A stretch of 64,000 nt of DNA, from NCBI GenBank assembly GCA_946811695.1, contig OX328123.1:10239698-10303697 (forward strand). Reading direction: 5' to 3'. The notes beneath the pieces were generated by a model. The model had not been told where the DNA came from. It saw nothing but the letters and a program-made list of their open reading frames with translations, and searched no databases. The translations under genes were made by a program, and so were the position numbers. Position 1 is the stretch's first letter. Each line of letters opens with the position of its first letter. Source of the stretch: Gonocerus acuteangulatus (lineage: Eukaryota > Arthropoda > Insecta > Hemiptera > Coreidae). Shown here piece after piece: positions 20,984 to 30,410 of this stretch.

Positions 20984-21168
20984 TTTTTTTTTTTTTTACG
21001 GCGCATCTACATCTAGGTTATTAGCGCCGACATCCAGGGTGTAGCGAGGAATTTTACCAGCGAGCCGTGGGATGATAAAATTCCTGCCGGAGGTTGGGAA
21101 TCGAACCCACCATCTCCCGCTTATGAATCCAAGGCGCTAGCCATTAGACCACGGGAGACCCCGATCAG
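20984..21168 (-). mobile_element. tRNA-headed SINE with shared 3' tail
   Basis: On the minus strand it has a tRNA-like head with A box (GTGGTCTAATGGCTAGCG) and B box (GGTTCGATTCCC), then a hairpin-forming body (GGAATTTTATCATCCC...GGTAAAATTCC). It closes with a conserved tail, TCGGCGCTAATAACCTAGAT then GTAGATGCGCCGT, and poly(A). The direct repeat CAGCTAGTT on both sides is the target duplication, taken from the Helitron 3' end. Confidence 0.85.
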
Positions 21169-21215
21169 CTAGTTAAATATAGTTTAATGACCATTCATGA
21201 AGCACATTAAAAAGA

Positions 21216-21644
21216 TAAATGAGTGGCTTAATATCAAAGACGGACATCTGTAAAAAAATCTAAATTTATTTAGCTCTGGATTCTTATAGGTTTTTGTGTG
21301 CTCTTTTCAATGATGAAATTATTTTCTGTAAAAAACGGACGTAAACATGTAATTTCTGGCTTCAAAGTAGATGCTTTGTTTCAAAAACGGACTCCTGCTG
21401 TGGAGGTTTTTTTTTTCATAAACGAACACCTAGCAATCACCCAATGGGTTCAAAGATAATTTTCACTAATTTGTTGAGTGGTATTGATATCAGAAACAGA
21501 ACAATATAATTTCAAACAAATAAGCCTAATTATTAAATAAATATTTTCAAAAAAAAATATTCACTATAACTTGCATAACATAAAAGGTGATTTTCTCAAC
21601 ATTTAGAAAATGACAGACGTCCATGTTTGATATTAAGCCACTTT
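21216..21644. mobile_element. Inverted-repeat element (MITE-like)
   Basis: GAGTGGCTTAATATCAAAGA at the left is mirrored by the complement of AAGTGGCTTAATATCAAACA at the right, each followed by a related GACGGACAT/GACGTCTGT stretch. The interior is AT-rich and non-coding. Confidence 0.5.
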
Positions 21645-21658
21645 AATATTTATTGTAA

Positions 21659-21977
21659 AGTTAAATATCTATGTTACATACCTTTAAATCATAAATACGT
21701 ATTAACTGGTGTAATAGGGTTTAATATATCATATTAAAGCCCTTTAGATCATAAACTCGTATTGTCAAGTTAAATTGGGTTTAATGTTCATCTATGATAA
21801 TTAACCTTTAAAAAATAAAAATACGTTAAATAGAGCCAACGATAGGTCAATATTTATGCTGAAGCCCATTAGAACATTAATAGGTAGTTAAATAGGGTTT
21901 AATCACACATGTTAAAGCCCTTTAAAAACATTTAGAATAAAGTTAAGTAGTGTTAAATGTTCATCTATGTTAATGAC
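21659..21977. repeat. Degenerate tandem repeat, ~65-bp period
   Basis: Five or six diverged units of the pattern GTTAAATAGGGTTTAAT ... TTAAAGCCCTTTA ... AATACGT, each partly palindromic. Related pieces reappear at 23.55-23.65 and 25.44-25.75 kb, so the array may once have extended across 21.2-25.8 kb before being interrupted by insertions. Confidence 0.55.
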
Positions 21978-22239
21978 TAGGGCCGCTCGTCCTGCGAAGC
22001 AACGAATTCGGACGAACGGCGTTCATCCGAATTCGTGCGAATGCCTCTCGTCCATTGGATCAGTATTCGTCCGAATTCGCAGTAGAATTCGGACGAATTT
22101 GTTCGAATTCGGACGAACGATACGGCCCAATGGACGCGGTCCATGATGGAGCCTCGTGTTGGGATTGTTCGTGCGTATTCATCCGAATTCGAATTCATTT
22201 CGCAGCTTTTCGGTTCCAGTGGACGACAGGCCTAGGGAA
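21978..22239. mobile_element. GC-richer palindromic insert with TTCGGACGAA motifs
   Basis: The motif AATTCGGACGAA or its complement occurs about seven times. The outer ends TAGGGCCGCTCGTCC and (complement) TAGGCCTGTCGTCC form imperfect inverted ends, and an inner palindrome is centred near 22087 (CGTCCATTGG ... CCAATGGACG). It looks like a small MITE. The superfamily is unresolved. Confidence 0.5.
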
Positions 22240-23238
22240 CGAATGTTATTGTAATTACATATTTTTTTCTGATTCTTAAATCGTAATTGTTGATGAAATT
22301 TTACACGATTTCAGTGATTTTAAAGCATTTAAACAGGTTTTTATTTTACATATTTTGTCAAAAATACATATTTTTTCATATTCTGCCTTAAACACATATT
22401 TTTTCTACACATTTTGATATTATTTTTATTTTTTAATTGAAATAAAGGGCTAACCGAGAAAGAAAATAATATATATTTATTTATTTTTTTTTATATATAT
22501 TTATTTTCCATGGAGTCTAGATCACTGTGTCTTCTCTAATTGCAAGAAGCAAAGGTGGCTGGCAGCCATGCTTCCTCGGCTCTAATGGTCTTGGAGCAGA
22601 TGCGTTTTTAAAAAATATATAACAAATTATTATTTAACAATTGTATTATTCCTTCAATCTGCTCTCTAAAAAGAATGAATTAGTGAAGGAATCGTGTCGA
22701 TGTAGTTTTCCAAACTCCAGATATAAAATAATGAATTTTCAACATATTTTATTTTATTTCTTCGCTCCTAAGGTGCACTGGACGAAACACTCGGACACTT
22801 ATCGACTATTATTCCATGCAAAATCACCAGAAAAAAAATGGTCCAGATCGGTGACCCCACCACTGTATACTCCCCTTATGAGATCAGACCGACGTCATTT
22901 CACGTTTGACAATTTAAATATGCATGTTGTTGCAAACAATTTTCAAAAATAATTTTCATTTGTAGAAATTTTTAACTTCTTTTTTCCGTTTTAAATTGAG
23001 CTCCTAATTTTTAATTATGATTAATTTTTCAATATGGTATAGAGTTTTAGTAATTTTCTTCTATATATTTCCAACTTTTGTTCTTTCCATTTATGATAAC
23101 AGAGTTTGTACTAATTATTTATGCTTTTCTTTTTAATATTTTATAGTGTTTTTGGTATTTTTTTACTCAATTTCTTTTATTAAATATCTCATTATAAATA
23201 GTTAAATATATATGTACATATTTTGAATTTAATTTTGC
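22240..23238. other. AT-rich DNA with one dispersed repeat, no gene
   Basis: A block at about 22695-22880 (CGCTCCTAAGG, GGAC..AAC.CTCGGACAC, TCACCAGAAAAAA, CTGTATACTCCCCTT) recurs at 55528-55700. The rest shows nothing recognisable. Confidence 0.45.
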
Positions 23239-23364
23239 ATGAAACTCCCAGCCCACCCCAATCCTCTTGGCAGATCCCTTTCTTCCAATGTTATTCCTGA
23301 TAATCCTCCTCGCCGCATCCGCCGCCATTGGCCACGAGACAACTTATTGCAAGAAATTGTATAA
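23239..23364 (+). pseudogene. LINE reverse-transcriptase ORF, last 41 codons
   Basis: The frame ends in PRRIRRHWPRDNLLQEIV and a TAA. The same tail (RLKRHWPRDLLQ) closes the LINE ORFs at 50.7 and 59.7 kb, so this is the extreme C-terminus of a related Jockey/RTE-like ORF2. The frame contains no catalytic motif. A short 3' untranslated region with AATAAAGGAG and an A run follows (to about 23547). It is a severely 5'-truncated insertion. Confidence 0.75.
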
Positions 23365-23831
23365 ATATTGTACATAGTTCAACCAATTTTACACTATAAT
23401 AAGATAAGAACATAACTGTCATTGGGAGTAGCAGTAATGTCTGCCTTCTCCCCTCATCTCATCCAATGTATTACCATTGTTAGATCAAATTTACTTATTG
23501 TACATATTTGTACAGATTGTAAATATCAATAAAGGAGAAAAAAAAATTAAATGAACATCCGTTCCCTATTAATGACATTTTAAAAAAAATCGTAATCATG
23601 TTAATTAGAGTTTAACCTAGGTTAAAACTCTTTAATGATTGAGTAACTCCAAACAAACAAACAAAAAATTAAAACCACAACTAACTTGTGGATGAATGCA
23701 GAAAGAGGAAATCGAAGGGAGGAAGTGGTGACAACACGACATCGAACAGGCTATGTTCATATGACTCGTAGCCATCGCATTAAAAGATAACATCCATCAT
23801 CATGAACAAATAATATGTAAATAAAAGAGAA

Positions 23832-23836
<5 letters not shown>

Positions 23837-23893
<57 letters not shown>
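23837..23893. repeat. (TA)n microsatellite
   Basis: TA array abutting the left end of the DNA transposon at 23897. Confidence 0.95.
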
Positions 23894-23896
<3 letters not shown>

Positions 23897-23897
<1 letters not shown>

Positions 23898-25213
23898 GGG
23901 AAGGTGTTGTACCTTTGACCACTTTGCAAAGTTGATTTTTTTTTAGCTTGAATATTAAGGCATTCATTGTAATTAGCATTCTATTGTTTATCATATTTAA
24001 TTTTTTCAAGGTTCTAGCTTTACATTTAATATTTTTTATTAATTTTTTTAAAAATAATCATAGAGTGGTCAAAGGTACAACATGTAGTTGTACCTTTGAC
24101 CACGGGGTGTTGTACCTCTGACAACCTAAAAACAACTCAGCAGTGCAGAAAAAAAATTGTTAGAGTAATATTGTAATTAATTGTAAGTTTAATAAATACA
24201 GGACAAGAATGTAAGCATACTAAAAAAACTATTATTGATATTATGTTATGCTTAATATGCTGAAAAATCCAGTCCAATCGATAAACGCTTTAACTGTCAA
24301 GCAGATCCACTAGCAATAGTAGGGTATGGAAGTTTAGCCACAATGTCTTCAACATCAATATCATACAAATTTTCATCTTCTCTCGTAAACTTGTCACTTA
24401 AAGTTTTTTTTTTTTTTTTTCAAATATTGGATCTTAAAAATTGGACATTTATACCACAATCTCTGCGACTAAATATGTAATAGTATTTTTACTTTGATTT
24501 TTAAGAAGTATAAAATTTCATTTTTCCAAATCACATTTTTTTTTTTTTTTTTACGGCGCATCTACATCTTGGCCATTAACGCCGGGCTATCTATAGGTTG
24601 CCACCCTTTTATAATGCCAACAGCACGTGGTCGGTCACCCATTCAGGTACTGACCACGCCCAACGTTGCTGAACTTCGGTGATCTACGGCTACCGGTGTA
24701 TTCAACGTGGCTATGGCCGTTGGCCCCAAATCATATTTTTCAAATTGTTGCTGGTCATCGACTTAACTCACAGCATTTATCAGACCGATCAACCTCACTT
24801 TCTCCTGAAGACATTTCGGTGTCAGTATCAGAATCCGAACTCATCGTCATTATAACGACTTTTTTATTTATTTACCACTGTTTTAGGAAGAGGATAAATC
24901 AATTTCATAGGCTACACCATGTTTCTTATTGTAATAGCTACTTTGTCAAATGATTTCCATCTAAAAAGACATAATACAAAAAATATTATGGGGCAAAACG
25001 TCATCAATCAAGAACTTACTTTTTTATGATAGAAATGGATAAGTATTTTTTGCAAAAGTCCTCTTTGACTTGAATAATCCAAAGTAGGTTACACAAGCCT
25101 TCTAGTGAAGGAGCTAAACACTAATTACACCAAAATTTATAAAATGTTGCTACATTCCGCCACAGCCTAGGTGGTCAAAGGTACAATATGCTCAGAGGTA
25201 CAACACCTTCCCC
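23897..25213. mobile_element. TA-inserted DNA transposon, GGGGAAGGTGTTGTACC ends
   Basis: The left end GGGGAAGGTGTTGTACCTTT is repeated in complement at the right end, with TATA outside both. Subterminal copies of TTGTACCTTTGACCAC lie near 24066-24124 and 25168-25205. On the minus strand short frames remain, among them DENLYDIDVEDIVAKLPYPT and an acidic SDSDTDTEMSSGESE, which look like pieces of a transposase C-terminal region but are not decisive. A 5S-headed SINE interrupts it. The TA target points to the Tc1/mariner/pogo superfamily. Confidence 0.7.
24540..24726 (-). mobile_element. 5S-rRNA-headed SINE (SINE3-type), best copy
   Basis: On the minus strand it opens with 5S rRNA sequence: GCCAACGGCCATAGCCACGT, GATCACCGAAGTTCAGCAAC, GTTGGGCGTGGTCAGTACCT, GAATGGGTGACCGACCACGT and GCTGTTGGCAT. 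This covers the whole ~120-nt molecule, including the internal Pol III control region. It continues into TATAAAAGGGTGGCAACCTA and the conserved tail CCGGCGTTAATGGCCAAGAT then GTAGATGCGCCGT and poly(A). The tail is the same as in the tRNA-headed SINEs. The direct repeat CCAAATCAYATTTT flanks it. It is SINE-borne and so not a ribosomal 5S gene. Confidence 0.9.
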
Positions 25214-25985
25214 TATATATAATTATATCAATAAAATACTATGCAAATACATGCGCAAAGCGAGTTTACATTAGCACTGTCTTGGGTTAACTATGGGAAC
25301 CAAAAGAAGAATATATAAAACAACAAACATAAACACGAATATGGATCAGCCTTAAATTGAGTCGAACCTTGCAGTTACTCGCACAAATACATTTACAACC
25401 TACCTAAAACCCTTTAAAAAAAATAGATACTTCTAGAGACGAGTAAAACAGGGTGTAATGACCTGTAGTAACACCCTATGACCTACACGTAGACTTATTT
25501 TAGAAACCTTTTGAAAAACCTGAACGCTTACGAATAAGTTGGACTTTGATTGCTGAATTATGTCAGTGAACTTGGTAAATCTACTAACTCAGTGTTAAAA
25601 CTCTTTAAGAACAAAAAAAAATAATTTTTATTTAAATTAGCAAAAAGAAGCATTATAAAGTTAAATATTAGCCTTAAAAAAAAATATATAAAGACTTATT
25701 CTCAAGTTAAAGAACGTACGGCATTTAATGACTTATGTCAATAAATCGAATTAAATTTTATACACATAAAGTTGTTTATTTATGTTTTTTTTTTATTTTA
25801 TTATTTTTAATCGTCAGAATAATAATAATTCATAATTTATGATTATTTTTTTAATTAAATTACACTGTTATTGTCACTTAAAAGATGGATTTATTATTCA
25901 AGAATTAACCACAGAACGTTGTCAACTCTGAAATAAATAAATAAAGAATGTTTAACTATTTAAATATATTTAAATAACTTAATAT
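25214..25985. other. No recognisable gene
   Basis: AT-rich, with faint traces of the GTTAAA...TTAATGAC repeat seen at 21.7 kb. Confidence 0.4.
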
Positions 25986-25989
25986 GATA

Positions 25990-26527
25990 TGCGAAGACAA
26001 GAAATCGCCTAGGTAGTATAAGGCGATACTACCTATCGGATTCGGCTAGGATAAAAACGTCAGACTTTCAGGAAGAAATCTGTATTTGGACGTTTCGGCT
26101 GCACATTGGCAGCCTTCTTCAGCTAAAAAATACAACTTATAAGTAAAAAAATAAATATACAACTTGTAAGTAAAAAACAGGCAGAAATGAACGTAGTATA
26201 TACATCAAGACAATCAATTTTAACCAATCTTATTTTTAAACGATGAAAATACGGTAGTTGGAAAGTAAACAGCATGTAGAAAGTAGTAAGTAAACAGTAC
26301 AAAAAACTAATCAGTACAAAAAAGGAACAGTTTTCATATAGTGATAAAAAACAATCTATTCTATAAGTGAATACAATTCATAGTAATTGATATATAGATA
26401 CGTACCACTAGAGAATGCCCAGGGAAACGTCCAAATACAGATCTCTTCCTGAAAGTCTGACGTTTTTCTCCTAGCCGAATCCCAACCATACCTTGTCTTC
26501 GTATCTCTGACACGGCTAACTATCTCC
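25990..26527 (-). mobile_element. Penelope-like hairpin element, copy B
   Basis: Inverted arms at about 26039-26096 and 26424-26481 enclose ~330 bp. The left arm is interrupted near its outer end by a small hairpin (CGCCTAGGTAGTATAAGGCG). Inside the left arm the minus strand reads GCTGAAGAAGGCTGCCAATG, then TGCAGCCGAAACGTCC, the hammerhead-like core shared with copy A. The right flank CCCAACCATACCTTGTCTTC ... CACGGCTAACTATCT also matches copy A, but the arm sequences differ between the copies. Confidence 0.5.
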
Positions 26528-27158
26528 ATCTTCACTTTAATATGATATGATTATTATTTTTAAATTCAATAATCCGCTTCTAATTTCAGTTTGTCAGTTC
26601 TAAATCACAAATAATTGAACAAACCTGTGGTATATAAATAATGAAAGAAATTTTTACGATTGATGTACGTAGATGAATGAATGAACCCACGATATTGCTA
26701 CGAGTAGATATTTAATGAACGAATCGTTTATGAGTAAACAACACCTTTCCGTATTAAGATGGTTTCCCACGGCTCAAGATAAGAACCAGTTGATTTCTCA
26801 GGAAGATAATCATTTGAAAAGTACTCACAGAATTACTAGGGCCCGATTTCGGTGTCAAAACATAAATTTTTTGACAGTTCATCGAATAACTTGAAAATCA
26901 AAAAAAATATAACATAAATGACATTTCTAATCAATGCTCCTTATGTAGGTGTTATTTTGTTGTCGTTTGGCGTTGAAAACGTATGCAATTTTGGGGCAAA
27001 CAAATTTTATATATTGCTTAAGGAATTTTGATTTTATTATAATCAAAATTAATATTTATTTCATGCGGCCATAAAGGGATTTTTATATAAAAAGTTATAA
27101 TTAAATGACTATGATATATTGTGTTATTGTACGAAGTATTTTTGTAGTTTGTACTCAC
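26528..27158. other. No recognisable gene
   Basis: AT-rich non-coding DNA. If the next feature is a real exon this would be intron downstream of it. Confidence 0.35.
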
Positions 27159-27293
27159 TGGCTGTAGGAGCTGTGTACCCATGGCTGCTTACTGGAGCTG
27201 ACTGAAGCCCAGGTAACTCTTCCCTAGCCTTCCCATCCCCACCAGCTCAGTACCGGTCCTGCTCAGACTCCTGTAGGGCATAGCGGCTCATTG
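27159..27293 (-). other. Candidate exon of an unidentified host gene
   Basis: This is a 135-bp GC-rich island in very AT-rich DNA. On the minus strand it is preceded by CCCTCCGATTTCAG (acceptor-like) and followed by GTGAGTAC (strong donor-like). Inside, one frame gives MSRYALQESEQDRY and a stop. Near its end AGCAGCCATGGGTACACAGC offers a good start context, reading MGTQLLQP into the donor. It could be a 5' leader exon carrying a start codon. I recognise no protein family, and a GC-rich repeat of unknown type is an alternative. Confidence 0.3.
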
Positions 27294-27355
27294 CTGAAAT
27301 CGGAGGGCAAATATAGTATCAATAGATGAAGTAGTGGTGAGAAATTAATATGTTT

Positions 27356-27645
27356 TGAGATGAATTTTGGTTAAATTTGGAGTTAAGGAAGTATTCCAAA
27401 AAAAAAAATGTTATTAATAGACATACAAATTTTGGGATCTTCGTATATTTTCGAAAATATCCCGAGAACGTTTAAGACATTATGTTAACTGGAGGTGACA
27501 ATTCGAAAGCAACAAAAAATGTTATGAAGCAATTTTCGATTGGGCGTTTTCAATCGGGGAAATAAGTGCATAAAACGTCGAAAGTGTTGGTTTCGTTCTT
27601 TTCTCTGTTTACTTGACTTTTTTAGTGGCTTGTAATTTTTTTGTA
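27356..27645 (+). mobile_element. Family H interior fragment
   Basis: It matches the middle of the copy at 3536-4866 (TTTGGAGTTAAGGAAG, AATAGACAT, TTTTCAATCGGGGAAATAAG, GTTGGTTTCGTTCTTTT). Ends and hairpin are missing. Confidence 0.5.
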
Positions 27646-28129
27646 ATTGTAAAAGAAGGTAAGAAAATGAGAAACGTTGTTATAGTGTTTCCAAGAGCAA
27701 ACGTTAGATATATTTAATTGATGAAGTACCAATGGTCAAACGAAGATTGGTGGGAAGAAATCATTTCAATCCAGTTTGTTGACCAGAAAAACTCGATGAA
27801 AACTTTTTGAATTTCTTGAAATCGATATTTCTTTTGTAAGCTGGCTCAACTTTTAAATGTCCATATTTCGGTTCAAATGATTCGACTATAGACACTACCA
27901 TCTATAAGGTGAATAACAGGTCTGTATTATCATTTTAAGTAACTAATTTGTCACTTAAATGTGGCTGAGGGTCCGTAATTTAAACTGACTACTAATTAAG
28001 TTTTTTTTTTTTTTTATTGGCATTTCAACCACTTGTATCATAGTCGCCCATTAACATAAGGGTGCCCATACATGGGGAGGAAAATCTCGAGGTATTGACT
28101 GCCCAATGAAACATCCTTGAGGCCCACGT

Positions 28130-28372
28130 TGAACTGTACAGTCCATCGAAGTAGAATGTTAAAACCAATAGATTAACTGTGCAGTCCAATGAGGCCGGGA
28201 CTGTGCAGACCAGGCCTGATGTGTGTGGACAAGAGGATATTTCCTTCACATACAGTGGGTCTACTATAACTGGACTGTGCAGTCCCTGCCTTCAGGTTTA
28301 TTAACTTATCGTGTGCCTCCTACGTAGATAAAATCAGTCCAAACCTCGAGGCCAAACTGTGCACTCCCGGCC
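28130..28372. repeat. Cluster of ACTGTGCAGTCC motifs
   Basis: Five imperfect copies of (GG)ACTGTGCAGTCC, several next to GAGGCC/CGGCCT, lie within about 240 bp of sequence less AT-rich than its surroundings. The core is nearly self-complementary. Irregular spacing argues against a simple tandem array. Confidence 0.45.
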
Positions 28373-28886
28373 TGGAGATTTGCTCTGAACGCACATGTTC
28401 ACCTTAAGAGCGTTGTAAGGCCTTAATAAGTTTGTATCTCATAGATACCACGCGACCATATTTTTACTTTTAGAAAAGAGGGCACATTGGTGTCACATGT
28501 ACCACAAAATAAAAACAACAACAAAATAAACGTACTTATGATATCAAGTATGAATATGGATGCAGCGATTGATGAAGAAGCAGGGGTAAAAAAACTAGCA
28601 CTGTAGCCGAGAGCACCAAAACTAGAAAGCGATGCCAAATGTTTTGGGCAAACAAGACTACAAGGCTCACCCAGTATAAATGCAAGGGGTGTGGCCAATA
28701 TTTACGCTTCTATTATCGCACATTATATTGTCCAAATGGATGTAAAGTGGATGATGATACAGAAGACGTTTTTTGAAGTTATATATTTCTACAATATATT
28801 ATTAATATTTGCCCTAATATTTCCTACCTACTTTTTATTTGTATATTTCAACTATATGAGTTTGCATATAATAAATAAATAAGATA

Positions 28887-28997
28887 TAACACAATCCAAG
28901 GTGAGTAATAACCCTTCAAAGTTCAACATATGCATTTATTATATAATACAAGTATATGTTGAACTTTGAAGGGTTATTCCTCACCTTGGATTGTATT
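28887..28997. repeat. Long perfect hairpin
   Basis: ACAATCCAAGGTGAGTAATA and the following ACCCTTCAAAGTTCAACATA are mirrored after a ~20-base loop. The stem is about 44 bp with one mismatch. It is a tiny foldback or a recent palindromic duplication. Confidence 0.8.
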
Positions 28998-29227
28998 ATT
29001 AATTAATACCCTTCCACTTTTCATCAACATATTTAAATAAATAATTTTTACTTGGTAAATTTACTCACTTTTTATATATTAGTCTTCTGTTAAGAGTTTT
29101 TGTTCATTCTTCATACAATAGATAAAGTTATTTACTGTAAATAAGACTGAAACTCAGGCGTATCTCTCAGATACAAGGCGACCACCAATGGTGGTTTCAA
29201 TGGCGCGACCATTCGAGTGTTAACTGA

Positions 29228-29290
29228 GAATTTTAGGAAGGGTTATCTATAGGTCACCACCCTCTTCCAGTCAGGATAGGGCTGATGCCT
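29228..29290. repeat. Fragment resembling the 5S-SINE body
   Basis: GGGTTATCTATAGGTCACCACCC matches the junction between head and tail of the 5S-headed SINEs (plus-strand view). Only this piece is left. Confidence 0.35.
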
Positions 29291-29599
29291 TTTCTTGAAT
29301 GAACAATCAATGAATGAATGTAAGTTCTATTATATATCTTTACACAAATATATAACAAAGTATTAACTGAGCATTTTACATAGGCTTGGACAGTGTCCAT
29401 CAGCCTGAGTGCATGTAAACATTAATTAATTAATCATTAAAAATAAATAAAATAGAAACATATATACTCCTTTTTAACAAAAACTTACGAAAAGAAAAAA
29501 TATTCAAAAAACAGAAAAGAAAATAACAATAAAAAAAAAACAAATATATAAATAATGATTAAATAGCGAACAGAACAATAACAAAATTATAAACTTTAA

Positions 29600-29872
29600 A
29601 TTAATAATTAAACTGACTAATGAGAAATTGCCTGTATTTGACCGTAATATTTAAATATTTATACAGAGTTTCCCAGTTCCTTCCGTCTAGGATTAGCTTA
29701 ACATCTTCCGACGAGAGGAGATCCTTGTTGTAATGTAATCTTCTGAACTCCTTCATTACAGGACATCGAGCACCGAAAAGCCACCACCCCATAGTAGGAA
29801 TTGAACCCAGGACCCTAGGCAAAGAGTGTTAAGTGCTCACGCCTTAACAATCACGGCCACCGGGCCTCCAAG
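29600..29872 (-). mobile_element. Second type of tRNA-headed SINE
   Basis: On the minus strand it begins GGAGGCCCGGTGGCCGTGAT with a B box GGGTTCAATTCC at tRNA spacing, then a distinct body (GGTGGTGGCTTTTCGGTGCT, GGAAGATGTTAAGCTAATCC, TCTGTATAAATATTTAAATA). The head resembles the other tRNA-SINEs, but the body differs and the shared CGGCG tail is absent. Confidence 0.6.
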
Positions 29873-30410
29873 AGCAATTATTATAGCGGTTAATATATTG
29901 TTAAATTAAATTGTAATTAAAGTTTATAAAACAAATCTAGGAGTTTTGACTATGGTAATAATAATGACCATAAGGTAAGAAACAATACAGTGGGGTAAGA
30001 ACATTCGGACAAACTACATTTATACAGAAAAAAATAGCTTATTTATTGTATTTTTTAAACCCCTCGTCTGTCGCATTGGTGCTGGCTGATAGAGACGCTC
30101 TCCCAGACTACTCCCGCACTGGTGGGGGCTGGCGAAGACACTATGTTTTATCATAAAATTGAATTCTCGTTTTCTAGTAGTTTTCCTAGTTCACTACATG
30201 ATAGCAAATGATATATAACATGCTCCCGACTCCTCTATTTGGGCTAAACTTAATAATGAGTAAAGGAACGGAGAGAAATAAAAAATTGGCTAACTGTGAG
30301 CGTGCAACACTAGCCAAAAGAATTCCGCGTGACCCGCACAACTCCTGCGCATTGAAGGTAAAAGTCAAAAGAATAAGGAAAATATCTTCATAAATTAATA
30401 TTAACTAACT
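29873..30410. other. No recognisable gene
   Basis: It includes a 61-codon plus-strand frame ending just before the 105-bp array. The composition is not convincing as coding, and I recognise no family. Confidence 0.35.

Noticed and set aside
24596..24726. Functional 5S rRNA gene
   Set aside because: Most of the 5S sequence is present, but it is joined to the SINE tail with poly(A) and flanked by a target duplication, with substitutions in conserved positions.
26085..26125. Complete hammerhead ribozyme with an ACGTC/GACGT stem III in copy B
   Set aside because: A possible partner stretch GACGTT exists in copy B, but copy A lacks it and stem I does not pair. I therefore claim only a core-like motif.
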